Positions 24,472 to 31,975 of a DNA stretch of 64,000 nucleotides are shown here, piece after piece. Under the pieces are notes generated by a model, which worked only from the letters and a program-made list of their open reading frames with translations, was not told the DNA's origin and did not search any database. The first letter of the stretch is position 1. Each line of letters begins with the position of its first letter. Made by a program: the position numbers and the translations under genes. The stretch lies in assembly GCF_003710085.1 (NCBI RefSeq), contig NZ_CP033324.1:3101501-3165500 (forward strand), read 5' to 3'. Origin of the DNA: Nocardioides pantholopis. Its GTDB lineage: Bacteria > Actinomycetota > Actinomycetes > Propionibacteriales > Nocardioidaceae.

Positions 24472-25365
24472 TCAGGCCAGATGTGGCGGGCCGTACACAG
24501 CAGTCCACCCGGCGAGGAGCGTCTCGGCGTCCGCGGTGTCGATCAGGTCGATGGCCGTCAGCGCCACGACGGCGCCGGACGCCGCGTTCCAGACGCCGTA
24601 CGCCGCGTCGCGGGGGGTGAGCCCGGCGTCGTGGAAGGCCGCCACCGCGGCGAGCTGGGCGTCCAGGGCGAGCCGGAGCCGCTCGGTGACCGACAGCGCC
24701 CAGGTGGCCCGGTGCACGGCCGGGGCCCAGGCGGCGGTGTGGGCGCGCCGTTCGTCGGTCGCGGTCCGCCAGCGCCGACGGGTCGTGGCATCGGCCGACG
24801 CCAGGGTCGCGAGGGCGCGGTCGAGGGGCTCCACGCCGACCGGCACGGTCCGGTCGCGCAGCGGGACCCCGGAGCGCAGCAGCGGCACGGCCATGGCGCG
24901 ACGCACGGCAGGGTCGAGTGCGGTCTCGCGGTAGCCGGCGGTGGCGGCGTCGACGAGCACGTCCGCGGCCAGGGACGCGGCCGGGTCCTGGACGGCCAGG
25001 CTGGCGCCGCCGAGCCAGGTCCAGTCGAGCAGCTCGTGGCGCACGAGCCGGTCCAGCCCCCGCTGGTCCCCCAGCAGCGCCGCCTCCAGGCGGCCCAGCA
25101 CCCGGGCGTCGCCGCGGTCACCGCGCAGCAGCGCCTCGACGGCACGCCCCACGGTGCCGGCCATCCGTCCGTCCTCGGGCCGCTGCGCCAGCAGCTCGGC
25201 CCAGCCGGCCCGCACGCAGTCGCCGGGATGCTGGGCGGCGATCCGGTCGAGGTCCTCGGGGCGGCAGGCCAGCGCCGTGCGCAGCACCGCGGCGGCCCGC
25301 GCTCCGCCGGGGAGCCGGGCCAGGTCGAAGCCGAGCGCGGTGCCCGCCACCAGCGTGTAGGTCAT
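24472..25365 (-). CDS. Uncharacterised protein in the chemotaxis cluster
   Basis: A 297-residue soluble protein that I do not recognise. It is Ala/Leu/Arg-rich and predicted mostly helical, with no signal peptide or membrane segment. Notable segments are LDWTWLGGASLAVQDPAA (about 113-130) and the C-terminal YGVWNAASGAVVALTAIDL. It lies on the same strand between the chemoreceptor and cheB, 57 nt after the receptor gene, so co-expression with chemotaxis genes is likely. Codon use is that of its neighbours. A role in chemotaxis is inferred only from position. Confidence 0.7.
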   Translation of the reverse strand: MTYTLVAGTALGFDLARLPGGARAAAVLRTALACRPEDLDRIAAQHPGDCVRAGWAELLAQRPEDGRMAGTVGRAVEALLRGDRGDARVLGRLEAALLGDQRGLDRLVRHELLDWTWLGGASLAVQDPAASLAADVLVDAATAGYRETALDPAVRRAMAVPLLRSGVPLRDRTVPVGVEPLDRALATLASADATTRRRWRTATDERRAHTAAWAPAVHRATWALSVTERLRLALDAQLAAVAAFHDAGLTPRDAAYGVWNAASGAVVALTAIDLIDTADAETLLAGWTAVYGPPHLA

Positions 25366-25422
25366 GCCCCTCCGTCCGCCCGACCGGCGGCCCGGGGCCG
25401 CCCGACGTCCGGACGGTGCCCG

Positions 25423-26988
25423 TCAGGCCTTGAAGTACGCCACAGCGCCGCGAAGGTCGTTGGCCATCCGGGCGAGCTCGGCGACCGCGGCCTGGGACTG
25501 GCTCATCGCCTCGGTCGTCGACACCGCCGCCTGCGAGACACCCGCAATGTTCGCCGCAATCTCATGACCCCCCGTCGCCGCCTCCGCCACATTGCGCGAC
25601 ATCTCATTCGTCGTCGCCGTCTGCTCCTCCACCGCCGACGCAATCGTCAACTGATAGTCATTGATCGACGCGATGATCCCCGCAATCTCCCCGATCGCCG
25701 CCACCGCACCACCCGAATCCGACTGAATAGCCTCCACCCGCCGCGCAATATCCCCCGTCGCCCGCGCCGTCTCCTGCGCCAGCTCCTTCACCTCGTTCGC
25801 CACCACCGCGAACCCCTTCCCAGCCTCACCAGCCCGCGCCGCCTCGATCGTCGCGTTCAACGCCAACAAATTCGTCTGCTCCGCAATCGAGGTGATCACC
25901 TTCACCACATTCCCGATCTCCACCGACGACTCCCCCAACCGCGACACCGTCACATTCGTCGACTCCACCGACGCCACCGCCAACGAAGCCACCCGCGCCG
26001 CCTCATTCGCCGAATGCGCAATCTCCCGAATAGACGCACCCATCTGCTCCGCACCCGCCGCCACCGTCGACACATTCCGCGAGACCTCACCAGCAGCCCC
26101 CGCCACCACCCCCGCCTGCACCGACGTCTCCTCCGCACCCGCAGCAATCTGCTGCGTCCCCACCGACAGCTCCTCAGCAGCACCCGCCACCGCCTCCGCC
26201 GACTCCCCCACCGACGCCACGATCCGCGCCACCGAGTCGATCGACCCGTTCAGCGAGGTCTCGAACTCGCCGAGCTCGGCGGCCGAGGTCTCCGGCACCC
26301 GCTGGGTCAGGTCGCCGTGGGCGAGCGCCTGGAGGGTCCGGACGCCCCGGCGCAGCGGCCGGATGATCGAGCGCGTGATCGCCGCGGCCATCGCCGCGAG
26401 GATCACCATCGCCAGGACGGCCACGAGGATCGTGGCGCGGATCGTCCCCGACCGGGCCCCGGCCTCGTCCGCCGCCCGCTCCCGGGACTCGGCGGTGATC
26501 TGGTCGATCGACCCGCCGAGCACGGCGTCCACCTCGTCGTTGGCGGCCTCGATCTCCGCCACCCGGTCCCGCGTGGCCTTCTGGTCCTCGACGGCGTCGG
26601 CGACGAACGCGGTGACGGTCGCGGCGTAGCCGCTCAGCAGCCGCTGGAAGGCCGCCTCCTGCTCCGCGGTGGTCTCCAGGGTGCCGGTGGGCATCGCGTC
26701 GACGAGCTCGTTCAGCGTCGCGACGTCCTCCTCGACCTCGGCCGCCAGCGCGGCGGGATCCTCGGCGCTCACCGACCGCAGCGCGTCGTACTTCAGCTCG
26801 CTGGAGCGGGTGTCGATGGCGTGCAGCGCCGCCCGGGTGTCCTGCAGGGCGTCCAGCTCGTGTCCGGACTCGTCGAGCTGCTGGACGCTGTGGACGGCGA
26901 CCGCGCAGATGACCAGCGAGCTCAGCATCCCGATGCCGGCGATCGCGGCGAGCCGGCGACCGACGGTCCAGGTGACCAGGTTCTTCAT
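25423..26988 (-). CDS. Methyl-accepting chemotaxis protein
   Basis: Transmembrane chemoreceptor, 521 residues. TM1 is at about 14-32 ([17 protein letters not shown]). A four-helix extracytoplasmic sensor (about 33-185) follows, then TM2 at about 187-207, a HAMP linker ([15 protein letters not shown]) and the signalling domain. The hairpin tip [19 protein letters not shown] is the invariant CheA/CheW contact. The signalling half (DNA about 25520-26235) has a strikingly different codon choice (G-ending and AAT) from the sensor half. The ligand cannot be inferred. Confidence 0.94.
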   Translation of the reverse strand: MKNLVTWTVGRRLAAIAGIGMLSSLVICAVAVHSVQQLDESGHELDALQDTRAALHAIDTRSSELKYDALRSVSAEDPAALAAEVEEDVATLNELVDAMPTGTLETTAEQEAAFQRLLSGYAATVTAFVADAVEDQKATRDRVAEIEAANDEVDAVLGGSIDQITAESRERAADEAGARSGTIRATILVAVLAMVILAAMAAAITRSIIRPLRRGVRTLQALAHGDLTQRVPETSAAELGEFETSLNGSIDSVARIVASVGESAEAVAGAAEELSVGTQQIAAGAEETSVQAGVVAGAAGEVSRNVSTVAAGAEQMGASIREIAHSANEAARVASLAVASVESTNVTVSRLGESSVEIGNVVKVITSIAEQTNLLALNATIEAARAGEAGKGFAVVANEVKELAQETARATGDIARRVEAIQSDSGGAVAAIGEIAGIIASINDYQLTIASAVEEQTATTNEMSRNVAEAATGGHEIAANIAGVSQAAVSTTEAMSQSQAAVAELARMANDLRGAVAYFKA

Positions 26989-27068
26989 GGGGGTGTCCTC
27001 GGGGTCGTGAAGTTCAGGCCGGATCAGGCCGGGTCGGCCCAGATCGGGCCAGGTCGGGTCGGGCGAGC

Positions 27069-27488
27069 TCAGGCGGCGACGGCGCGGTCGACGTCGAGGG
27101 CCAGCAGCAGCTGGTCCTGGAGCTTGTAGGCGCCGAGGATGAGGTCCCGGGCGATGCCGGTGAGGGTGTCGGGCGGGGGCTCGAACTGGTCGGCGTCGAC
27201 GTCGACGACCGACCCGATGCTGTCCACGAGCAGGGCCACTGGCTCACCGGCGACCCGGATCACCACCAGCATCGGCTCCTCCTCGCCCGAGTACGCCGGC
27301 AGGCCGAGCTGCTCGCGCAGGTCGATGGCCGTGAGCACCTGGCCGCGCAGGTTGATCAGTCCGGCGACCGTGGCGGGGGCCAGCGGCACCCGGGTGCGGG
27401 GCTGGCCGCGCAGCACCTCCTGCACGGCGTCGACGGCCACGCCGTACCGGCGCCCGTCCAGGGCGAAGGTCACCAGTCGGGTGCTCAC
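27069..27488 (-). CDS. cheW: Chemotaxis adaptor CheW
   Basis: Couples receptors to CheA. The 139-residue CheW domain contains [17 protein letters not shown] at the start, then [19 protein letters not shown] (about residues 43-61) and a [13 protein letters not shown] segment. The GTG start overlaps the cheA stop (GTGA). It is separate from the two CheW-like domains fused in CheA. Confidence 0.94.
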   Translation of the reverse strand: MSTRLVTFALDGRRYGVAVDAVQEVLRGQPRTRVPLAPATVAGLINLRGQVLTAIDLREQLGLPAYSGEEEPMLVVIRVAGEPVALLVDSIGSVVDVDADQFEPPPDTLTGIARDLILGAYKLQDQLLLALDVDRAVAA

Positions 27489-29719
27489 ATCGCCTCCGCG
27501 AGCTCGGGCGCCCCGGGGCCGGGAACGGCGGGGACTGCGGTGACGGGGTCGTAGAAGCCGGGGTCCGCGGCGAGGATCGCGGCGCGCACGTCGAGCAGCT
27601 CGACGATGCGGTCGCGCACCAGCGCGGACCCGAGCAGGCCGTGGTCGTCGACGTCGCTGCGGACGGTGGCCTCCTCCTCGACGATGTCGACGATCTCCTC
27701 CACCACGATCGCCACGCTCCGCTCCCCCGCCGAGTACACGACCACCGTCAGCTCCTCGCCCTCCTCGGCGCCGTACGCACCGAGGTGGCGGGCCAGGCGC
27801 AGCAGCGGCAGGATCGCGCCGCGGTACTGCACGACCTCGCGGCTCCCGACCTGCGACACCGACGCGCTGGAGATCCGCTCCAGGCGGGTGACCGAGGACA
27901 GCGGGATCGCCACCCGGCGCTCGCCGCCGATGCCGACCACGAGCATCCGCTGGGAGTCGGTGACCTCGGCGGGCGCCTCGACGGCCCGGGCCTGACCGGC
28001 CACCCGCTCCAGCGTCTCGGTGGACAGGACCCGGCGGGCGAGGACCGGCACGTCCAGGATCAGCGCCACCCGGCCGTCACCCAGGATCGTCGCCCCGGAG
28101 TAGATCCCGAGCTCCTTGATCCGCGAGGTGAGCGGCTTGACGACGATCTCCTCGGTGCTCAGGACCCGGTCGATGACCAGGCCGAAGCGCTTGCCCTCGG
28201 CCTGCAGGACCGCGATCAGCACGTGCCCGTCGGACCGGACCGACTCCACGCCCAGGACGTCGGCCAGCCGCACCAGCGGCAGCAGCGTCCCGCGCAGGCG
28301 GTAGACGTCCGCGCCGTTGACGTCCTCGACCTCGGTGGCCGCCCGGTCGGCGTCCAGCGCGACCAGCTCCAGCAGGTTCACCTGGGCGATCGCGTAGCGG
28401 TCGCCGGCGCACTCGACCGTGAGCGCCGGCACGATCGCGAGGGTCAGCGGGATCCGGAGCCGGCAGGTGGTGCCGCGGCCGAGCACGGACTCGACCTCGA
28501 TGGTCCCGCCCATCGACTCGATGTTGGTGCGGACCACGTCCATGCCCACGCCGCGGCCGGACACGTTGGTGACGGCGGCGGCGGTGGAGAAGCCCGGCAG
28601 GAAGATCAGCTGGAGGACGTCGGCCTGCGACATCGAGTCGATCTGGGCCTGGGTGCGCAGCCCCCGCTCGACGGCCTTCGCGGCGATCCGGGCCGGGTCG
28701 ATGCCGGCCCCGTCGTCGCAGACCTCGACGACGACCTGGCCGCCCTCGTGGTAGGCGCGCAGCGTGAGCACGCCCTCGGCGGGCTTGCCGGCGGCGACCC
28801 GCTCGGCCGGGACCTCCAGGCCGTGGTCGACGGCGTTGCGCACCAGGTGGGTGAGCGGGTCCTTGACCGACTCCAGCAGGGACCGGTCGAGCTCGGTGTC
28901 CTGCCCCTCCATCACCAGCATGACGGACTTCTCCAGCGCGGAGCCGAGGTCGCGGACCACCCGCGGCAGCTTCGACCACAGGTGGTCGATCGGCTGCATG
29001 CGCGTGCGCATCACGCCTTCCTGCAGCTCGCTGGCGATCAGGTTCAGCCGCTGCGCGGCGCTGGCCATCTCCGGTGCCGCCGCCTGCTCGCCCGCCTGGC
29101 GCACGATCTGGTTGCGGGTGAGCACCAGCTCGCCGACCAGGCGCATCAGCGCGTCGAGCAGGTCGACGTCGACGCGGACCGAGGCGTCCGCGGCGTTGCG
29201 GCGCGGGGTCTCGGGGGTGGCCGCGAGCTCGGGGACCGGGGCGGGCTCGGGAATCGGGGTGGGCTCGGGAGCCTGCTCCGGCTGGGGGGCGGGCTCGGGC
29301 GCTGGAGCCGGCTCCGGCTCGGCGGGGGCGGGCTCCCCGTCCAGGGTCGCCGAGATCCGGGCCACGACGGCGGCGACGTCGACGTCGCCCTCGGTTCCGC
29401 CGGTCTCGATCGAGGCGAGCAGCTCGCGGACGACGTCGACCATCGCGAGCAGCGTGTCGGTGGTGCCGTGCGTCATCGACATCTGGCCGTCGCGCAGCCG
29501 CGCGAGCAGGTTCTCGCCGACGTGGGTCACCGCCTCGAGCCGGCCGAACGCCAGGAACCCGCTGGTGCCCTTGATCGTGTGGATGGTGCGGAAGATGCTC
29601 GCGAGCAGCTCGCGCGACCCCGGCGCCCGTTCCAGCGCGACCAGGTCGCGGTCCAGCTGGTCCAGGTTCTCGTAGCTCTCCACGAGAAACTCCTGGACGA
29701 TCTCGTCCATGTCATCCAT
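27485..29719 (-). CDS. cheA: Chemotaxis histidine kinase CheA with two CheW-like domains
   Basis: Sensor kinase that phosphorylates CheY and CheB. In order, the 744 residues hold an Hpt domain with His47 (TIHTIKGTSGF), then a Pro/Glu-rich linker (about 130-178) with no clear P2 domain. A dimerisation helix pair follows, then the ATPase domain: N-box VRNAVDHGLEVP, G1 DDGAGIDPARI and G2 GRGVGMDVV. Last are two consecutive CheW-type domains, about 425-560 and 590-715, the second starting RMLVVGIGGERRVAIPL. The duplicated C-terminal regulatory domain is unusual. A FliA-type promoter lies upstream. Confidence 0.96.
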   Translation of the reverse strand: MDDMDEIVQEFLVESYENLDQLDRDLVALERAPGSRELLASIFRTIHTIKGTSGFLAFGRLEAVTHVGENLLARLRDGQMSMTHGTTDTLLAMVDVVRELLASIETGGTEGDVDVAAVVARISATLDGEPAPAEPEPAPAPEPAPQPEQAPEPTPIPEPAPVPELAATPETPRRNAADASVRVDVDLLDALMRLVGELVLTRNQIVRQAGEQAAAPEMASAAQRLNLIASELQEGVMRTRMQPIDHLWSKLPRVVRDLGSALEKSVMLVMEGQDTELDRSLLESVKDPLTHLVRNAVDHGLEVPAERVAAGKPAEGVLTLRAYHEGGQVVVEVCDDGAGIDPARIAAKAVERGLRTQAQIDSMSQADVLQLIFLPGFSTAAAVTNVSGRGVGMDVVRTNIESMGGTIEVESVLGRGTTCRLRIPLTLAIVPALTVECAGDRYAIAQVNLLELVALDADRAATEVEDVNGADVYRLRGTLLPLVRLADVLGVESVRSDGHVLIAVLQAEGKRFGLVIDRVLSTEEIVVKPLTSRIKELGIYSGATILGDGRVALILDVPVLARRVLSTETLERVAGQARAVEAPAEVTDSQRMLVVGIGGERRVAIPLSSVTRLERISSASVSQVGSREVVQYRGAILPLLRLARHLGAYGAEEGEELTVVVYSAGERSVAIVVEEIVDIVEEEATVRSDVDDHGLLGSALVRDRIVELLDVRAAILAADPGFYDPVTAVPAVPGPGAPELAEAM

Positions 29720-29755
29720 GCGGCGGCGTGCCTTCCGTCGTGAGCAGCACCTCCC

Positions 29756-29783
29756 TATCGGTCCGGATCCGGCGCACCTGAGC
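29756..29783 (-). promoter_or_regulatory. Putative FliA promoter of cheA-cheW
   Basis: The minus strand reads CTCA (29783-29780), 16 nt, then ACCGATAG (29763-29756). It shares spacing and -35 with the other five sites and gives a leader of about 30 nt. The chemoreceptor gene downstream of cheW may be read from it too. Confidence 0.65.
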
Positions 29784-29814
29784 CAAACGACCGGCCCGGT
29801 GGCAGGCTGACGCC

Positions 29815-29862
29815 ATGACTGACGGTGTGACTGACGGTGTGACTGACGGTGTGACTGACGGG
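29815..29862 (+). repeat. 12-bp tandem repeat (4 units) carrying start codons
   Basis: The unit GTGACTGACGGT is repeated at 29827, 29839 and 29851, with the first unit (29815) beginning ATG instead of GTG. Each unit is in frame and starts with a potential start codon, so slippage would change the protein by multiples of four residues. Confidence 0.8.
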
Positions 29863-30282
29863 GCTACCGGGAGCACGAGCGGCTGGCAGGACCCCGCGGC
29901 GATCTCGCTGATGCTCGACGAGTGCGAGACCTGGGCGGTCGTGGGCCTCTCCGGAGACCCCGGGCGCACGGCGTACGGCATTGCCGCGCTGCTCCAGCAG
30001 CGCGGCAAGCGGATCGTCCCGATCCACCCCGACGCCCGCCCCGTGCTCGGGGAGCAGGGCTACGCGAGCCTGGCCGAAGTGCCGTTCCCCGTCGACGTCG
30101 TCGACGTGTTCCGTCGCTCGGAGGCGGCCGGCGAGTTCGCCGACCAGGCCGTCGCCATCGGCGCCCGGGCGGTGTGGTTCCAGCTCGGCGTGATCGACGA
30201 GGCCGCCTTCGCGCGCACCACCGCGGCCGGCCTGGCCATGGTCATGGACACCTGTCCCGCCATCGAGTGGGGCCGTCGCTGA
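29815..30282 (+). CDS. CoA-binding domain protein
   Basis: A 155-residue protein of the small CoA_binding_2 (Rossmann) family, related to the CoA-binding part of succinyl-CoA synthetase. The exact function of this family is unsettled. The fold shows WAVVGLSGDPGRTAYGIA (about 41-58), RIVPIHPDA, DVVDVFRRSE and GARAVWFQLGVIDE. The first 16 residues are four TDGV-type repeats from a 12-nt DNA repeat; the conserved domain starts near residue 26. The true start could be the ATG or any of the in-frame GTG codons within the repeat. Confidence 0.85.
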   Translation: MTDGVTDGVTDGVTDGATGSTSGWQDPAAISLMLDECETWAVVGLSGDPGRTAYGIAALLQQRGKRIVPIHPDARPVLGEQGYASLAEVPFPVDVVDVFRRSEAAGEFADQAVAIGARAVWFQLGVIDEAAFARTTAAGLAMVMDTCPAIEWGRR

Positions 30283-30327
30283 CCCGGCTGACCCGGCTGT
30301 GGCGGCTGCGGCGGCTGCGGCGGCTGC

Positions 30328-30377
30328 GGTGAGCTGGCCACCGAAACCCGACCAGAAACGGTGGCAGGCTCACCGCT
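30328..30377. repeat. Structured intergenic repeat, copy B
   Basis: Same 50-nt element as at 17616-17665. Outer stem GCGGTGAGC (30326-30334) with GCTCACCGC (30368-30376); inner stem GCCACCG (30337-30343) with CGGTGGC (30359-30365). It lies between the CoA-binding gene and the aldehyde oxidoreductase operon and could act as a terminator or RNA processing site. Confidence 0.7.
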
Positions 30378-30452
30378 GCCCCCGGACGGCCCGGACCGAG
30401 CCGACCGGACCCGCACCGGTGAGCACCCGCACCGGCGGGTACCGGGCCGGCC

Positions 30453-30959
30453 ATGGACGCCGACATCACGCTCACCGTCGACGGCGAACGCCGCTCGGTC
30501 ACGGTGGACACCCGGACCACCCTCCTCGATGCGCTGCGGGAGCGGCTCGGCGTGATCTCGCCGAAGAAGGGTTGCGACCACGGCCAGTGCGGCTCGTGCA
30601 CGGTGCTGCTCGACGGCCGGCGCCACCTCAGCTGTCTCACCCTGGCCGTCGCCCAGGACGGCGCCGAGGTCGTCACCGCCGCCGGGCTCGGGGACGGCGA
30701 CGACCTGCACCCGGTGCAGCAGGCCTTCCTCGACCACGACGGCTACCAGTGCGGCTACTGCACCCCCGGACAGGTGTGCTCAGCGGTCGGCGTCCTCGAC
30801 GAGGTCCGCCAGGGCCATCCCAGCTCGGTCACCGACGACCTCGGGTCCGACCCCGAGCTCACCGACGAGGAGATCCGGGAGCGGATGAGCGGCAACCTGT
30901 GCCGCTGCGGCGCGTACGCCGGCATCCTCGCCGCGGTGCGCGAGGCGGCGGGCGCATGA
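30453..30959 (+). CDS. Aldehyde oxidoreductase, [2Fe-2S] subunit (PaoA/YagT-like)
   Basis: Small electron-transfer subunit of a molybdenum hydroxylase of the xanthine dehydrogenase family. The 168 residues hold a plant-type [2Fe-2S] site (Cys41, Cys46, Cys49 in GCDHGQCGSC, and Cys61) and a second, helical [2Fe-2S] domain with QCGYCTPGQ and NLCRCG. No Tat signal is present, unlike E. coli PaoA, so the enzyme is probably cytoplasmic. Its TGA overlaps the FAD subunit ATG. Confidence 0.9.
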   Translation: MDADITLTVDGERRSVTVDTRTTLLDALRERLGVISPKKGCDHGQCGSCTVLLDGRRHLSCLTLAVAQDGAEVVTAAGLGDGDDLHPVQQAFLDHDGYQCGYCTPGQVCSAVGVLDEVRQGHPSSVTDDLGSDPELTDEEIRERMSGNLCRCGAYAGILAAVREAAGA

Positions 30960-31975
30960 GGGAGCTCACCTACCTGCGCCCCGACGACGCCGCCTCGGCG
31001 GTCGCCGCCGTCACGGGCGACCCGGACGCCCGGTTCCTCGCCGGCGGGACCAACCTGGTCGACCACCTCAAGCTCGGCGTGGCCCGCCCCGGGGCGCTGG
31101 TCGACGTGAGCCGGCTCGGGATGGACCGGGTCGAGGAGGTCGAACTCCCCGACGGCGGCACCGGCCTCCGGGTCGGTGCCTCGGTGCGCAACAGCGACCT
31201 CGCCGCCCGCCCCGAGGTGCGACGCCGCTTCCCGGCCGTCGCCCGCGCCCTGCTGTCCGGGGCGTCCGGCCAGATCCGCAACCAGGCGACCACCGCCGGC
31301 AACCTGCTCCAGCGCACCCGCTGCGTGTACTTCCAGGACGTCAGCACCCCCTGCAACAAGCGCGAGCCCGGCACCGGCTGCTCGGCGATCGGCGGCTACG
31401 GCCGCTACAACGCGATCCTCGGCGCCAGCCCGGACTGCGTCACCGTGCACCCCTCCGACCTGGCGGTCGCGCTCGCCGCGACCGACGCCACCGTGGTGGT
31501 GCTCGGCCCGGACGGCGAGCGCCGGATGCCGTACGCCGAGCTGCACCGGCTGCCCGGCGACCGCCCCCAGGACGACACGACCCTGCGGCACGGGGAGTTG
31601 ATCACGGCCGTCGAGCTCGCCGACTCCACGCTCGCCCGGAGCTCGGGCTACCACAAGGCGCGCGACCGGGCGTCGTTCGCGTTCGCGCTGGTCTCGGTCG
31701 CCGCCGGCCTGGACCTGGCAGCCGACGGCACCGTGCGCGACGTCCGCATCGCCTGGGGCGGCGTGGCGCACAAGCCGTGGCGGGCCGAGGTCGCCGAGGA
31801 GCGGCTGCGCGGCGGCCCGATCGACGAGGCAGCGGTCCGCGCGGCGGCGGAGGCCGAGCTGGAGGCGGCCAGCACCGACGAGCAGACGGCGTACAAGGCA
31901 GCGATGGTCCGCAACGCGACAGTGCTGGTGCTCGGGCAATTGGCCCGCGAGATCACGAGGAGAAACCAGCGATGA
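30956..31975 (+). CDS. Aldehyde oxidoreductase, FAD subunit with extra [4Fe-4S] motif (PaoB/YagS-like)
   Basis: FAD-binding subunit, 339 residues. The FAD motifs AGGTNLVDHLKLG (about 24-36) and GQIRNQATTAGNL are clear. A cysteine-rich insert, RCVYFQDVSTPCNKREPGTG followed by CSAI and a later ASPDC, matches the additional [4Fe-4S] cluster region of the YagS/PaoB branch and separates it from ordinary xanthine dehydrogenase medium subunits. The start overlaps paoA and the stop overlaps the large subunit, both as ATGA. Confidence 0.9.
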   Translation: MRELTYLRPDDAASAVAAVTGDPDARFLAGGTNLVDHLKLGVARPGALVDVSRLGMDRVEEVELPDGGTGLRVGASVRNSDLAARPEVRRRFPAVARALLSGASGQIRNQATTAGNLLQRTRCVYFQDVSTPCNKREPGTGCSAIGGYGRYNAILGASPDCVTVHPSDLAVALAATDATVVVLGPDGERRMPYAELHRLPGDRPQDDTTLRHGELITAVELADSTLARSSGYHKARDRASFAFALVSVAAGLDLAADGTVRDVRIAWGGVAHKPWRAEVAEERLRGGPIDEAAVRAAAEAELEAASTDEQTAYKAAMVRNATVLVLGQLAREITRRNQR

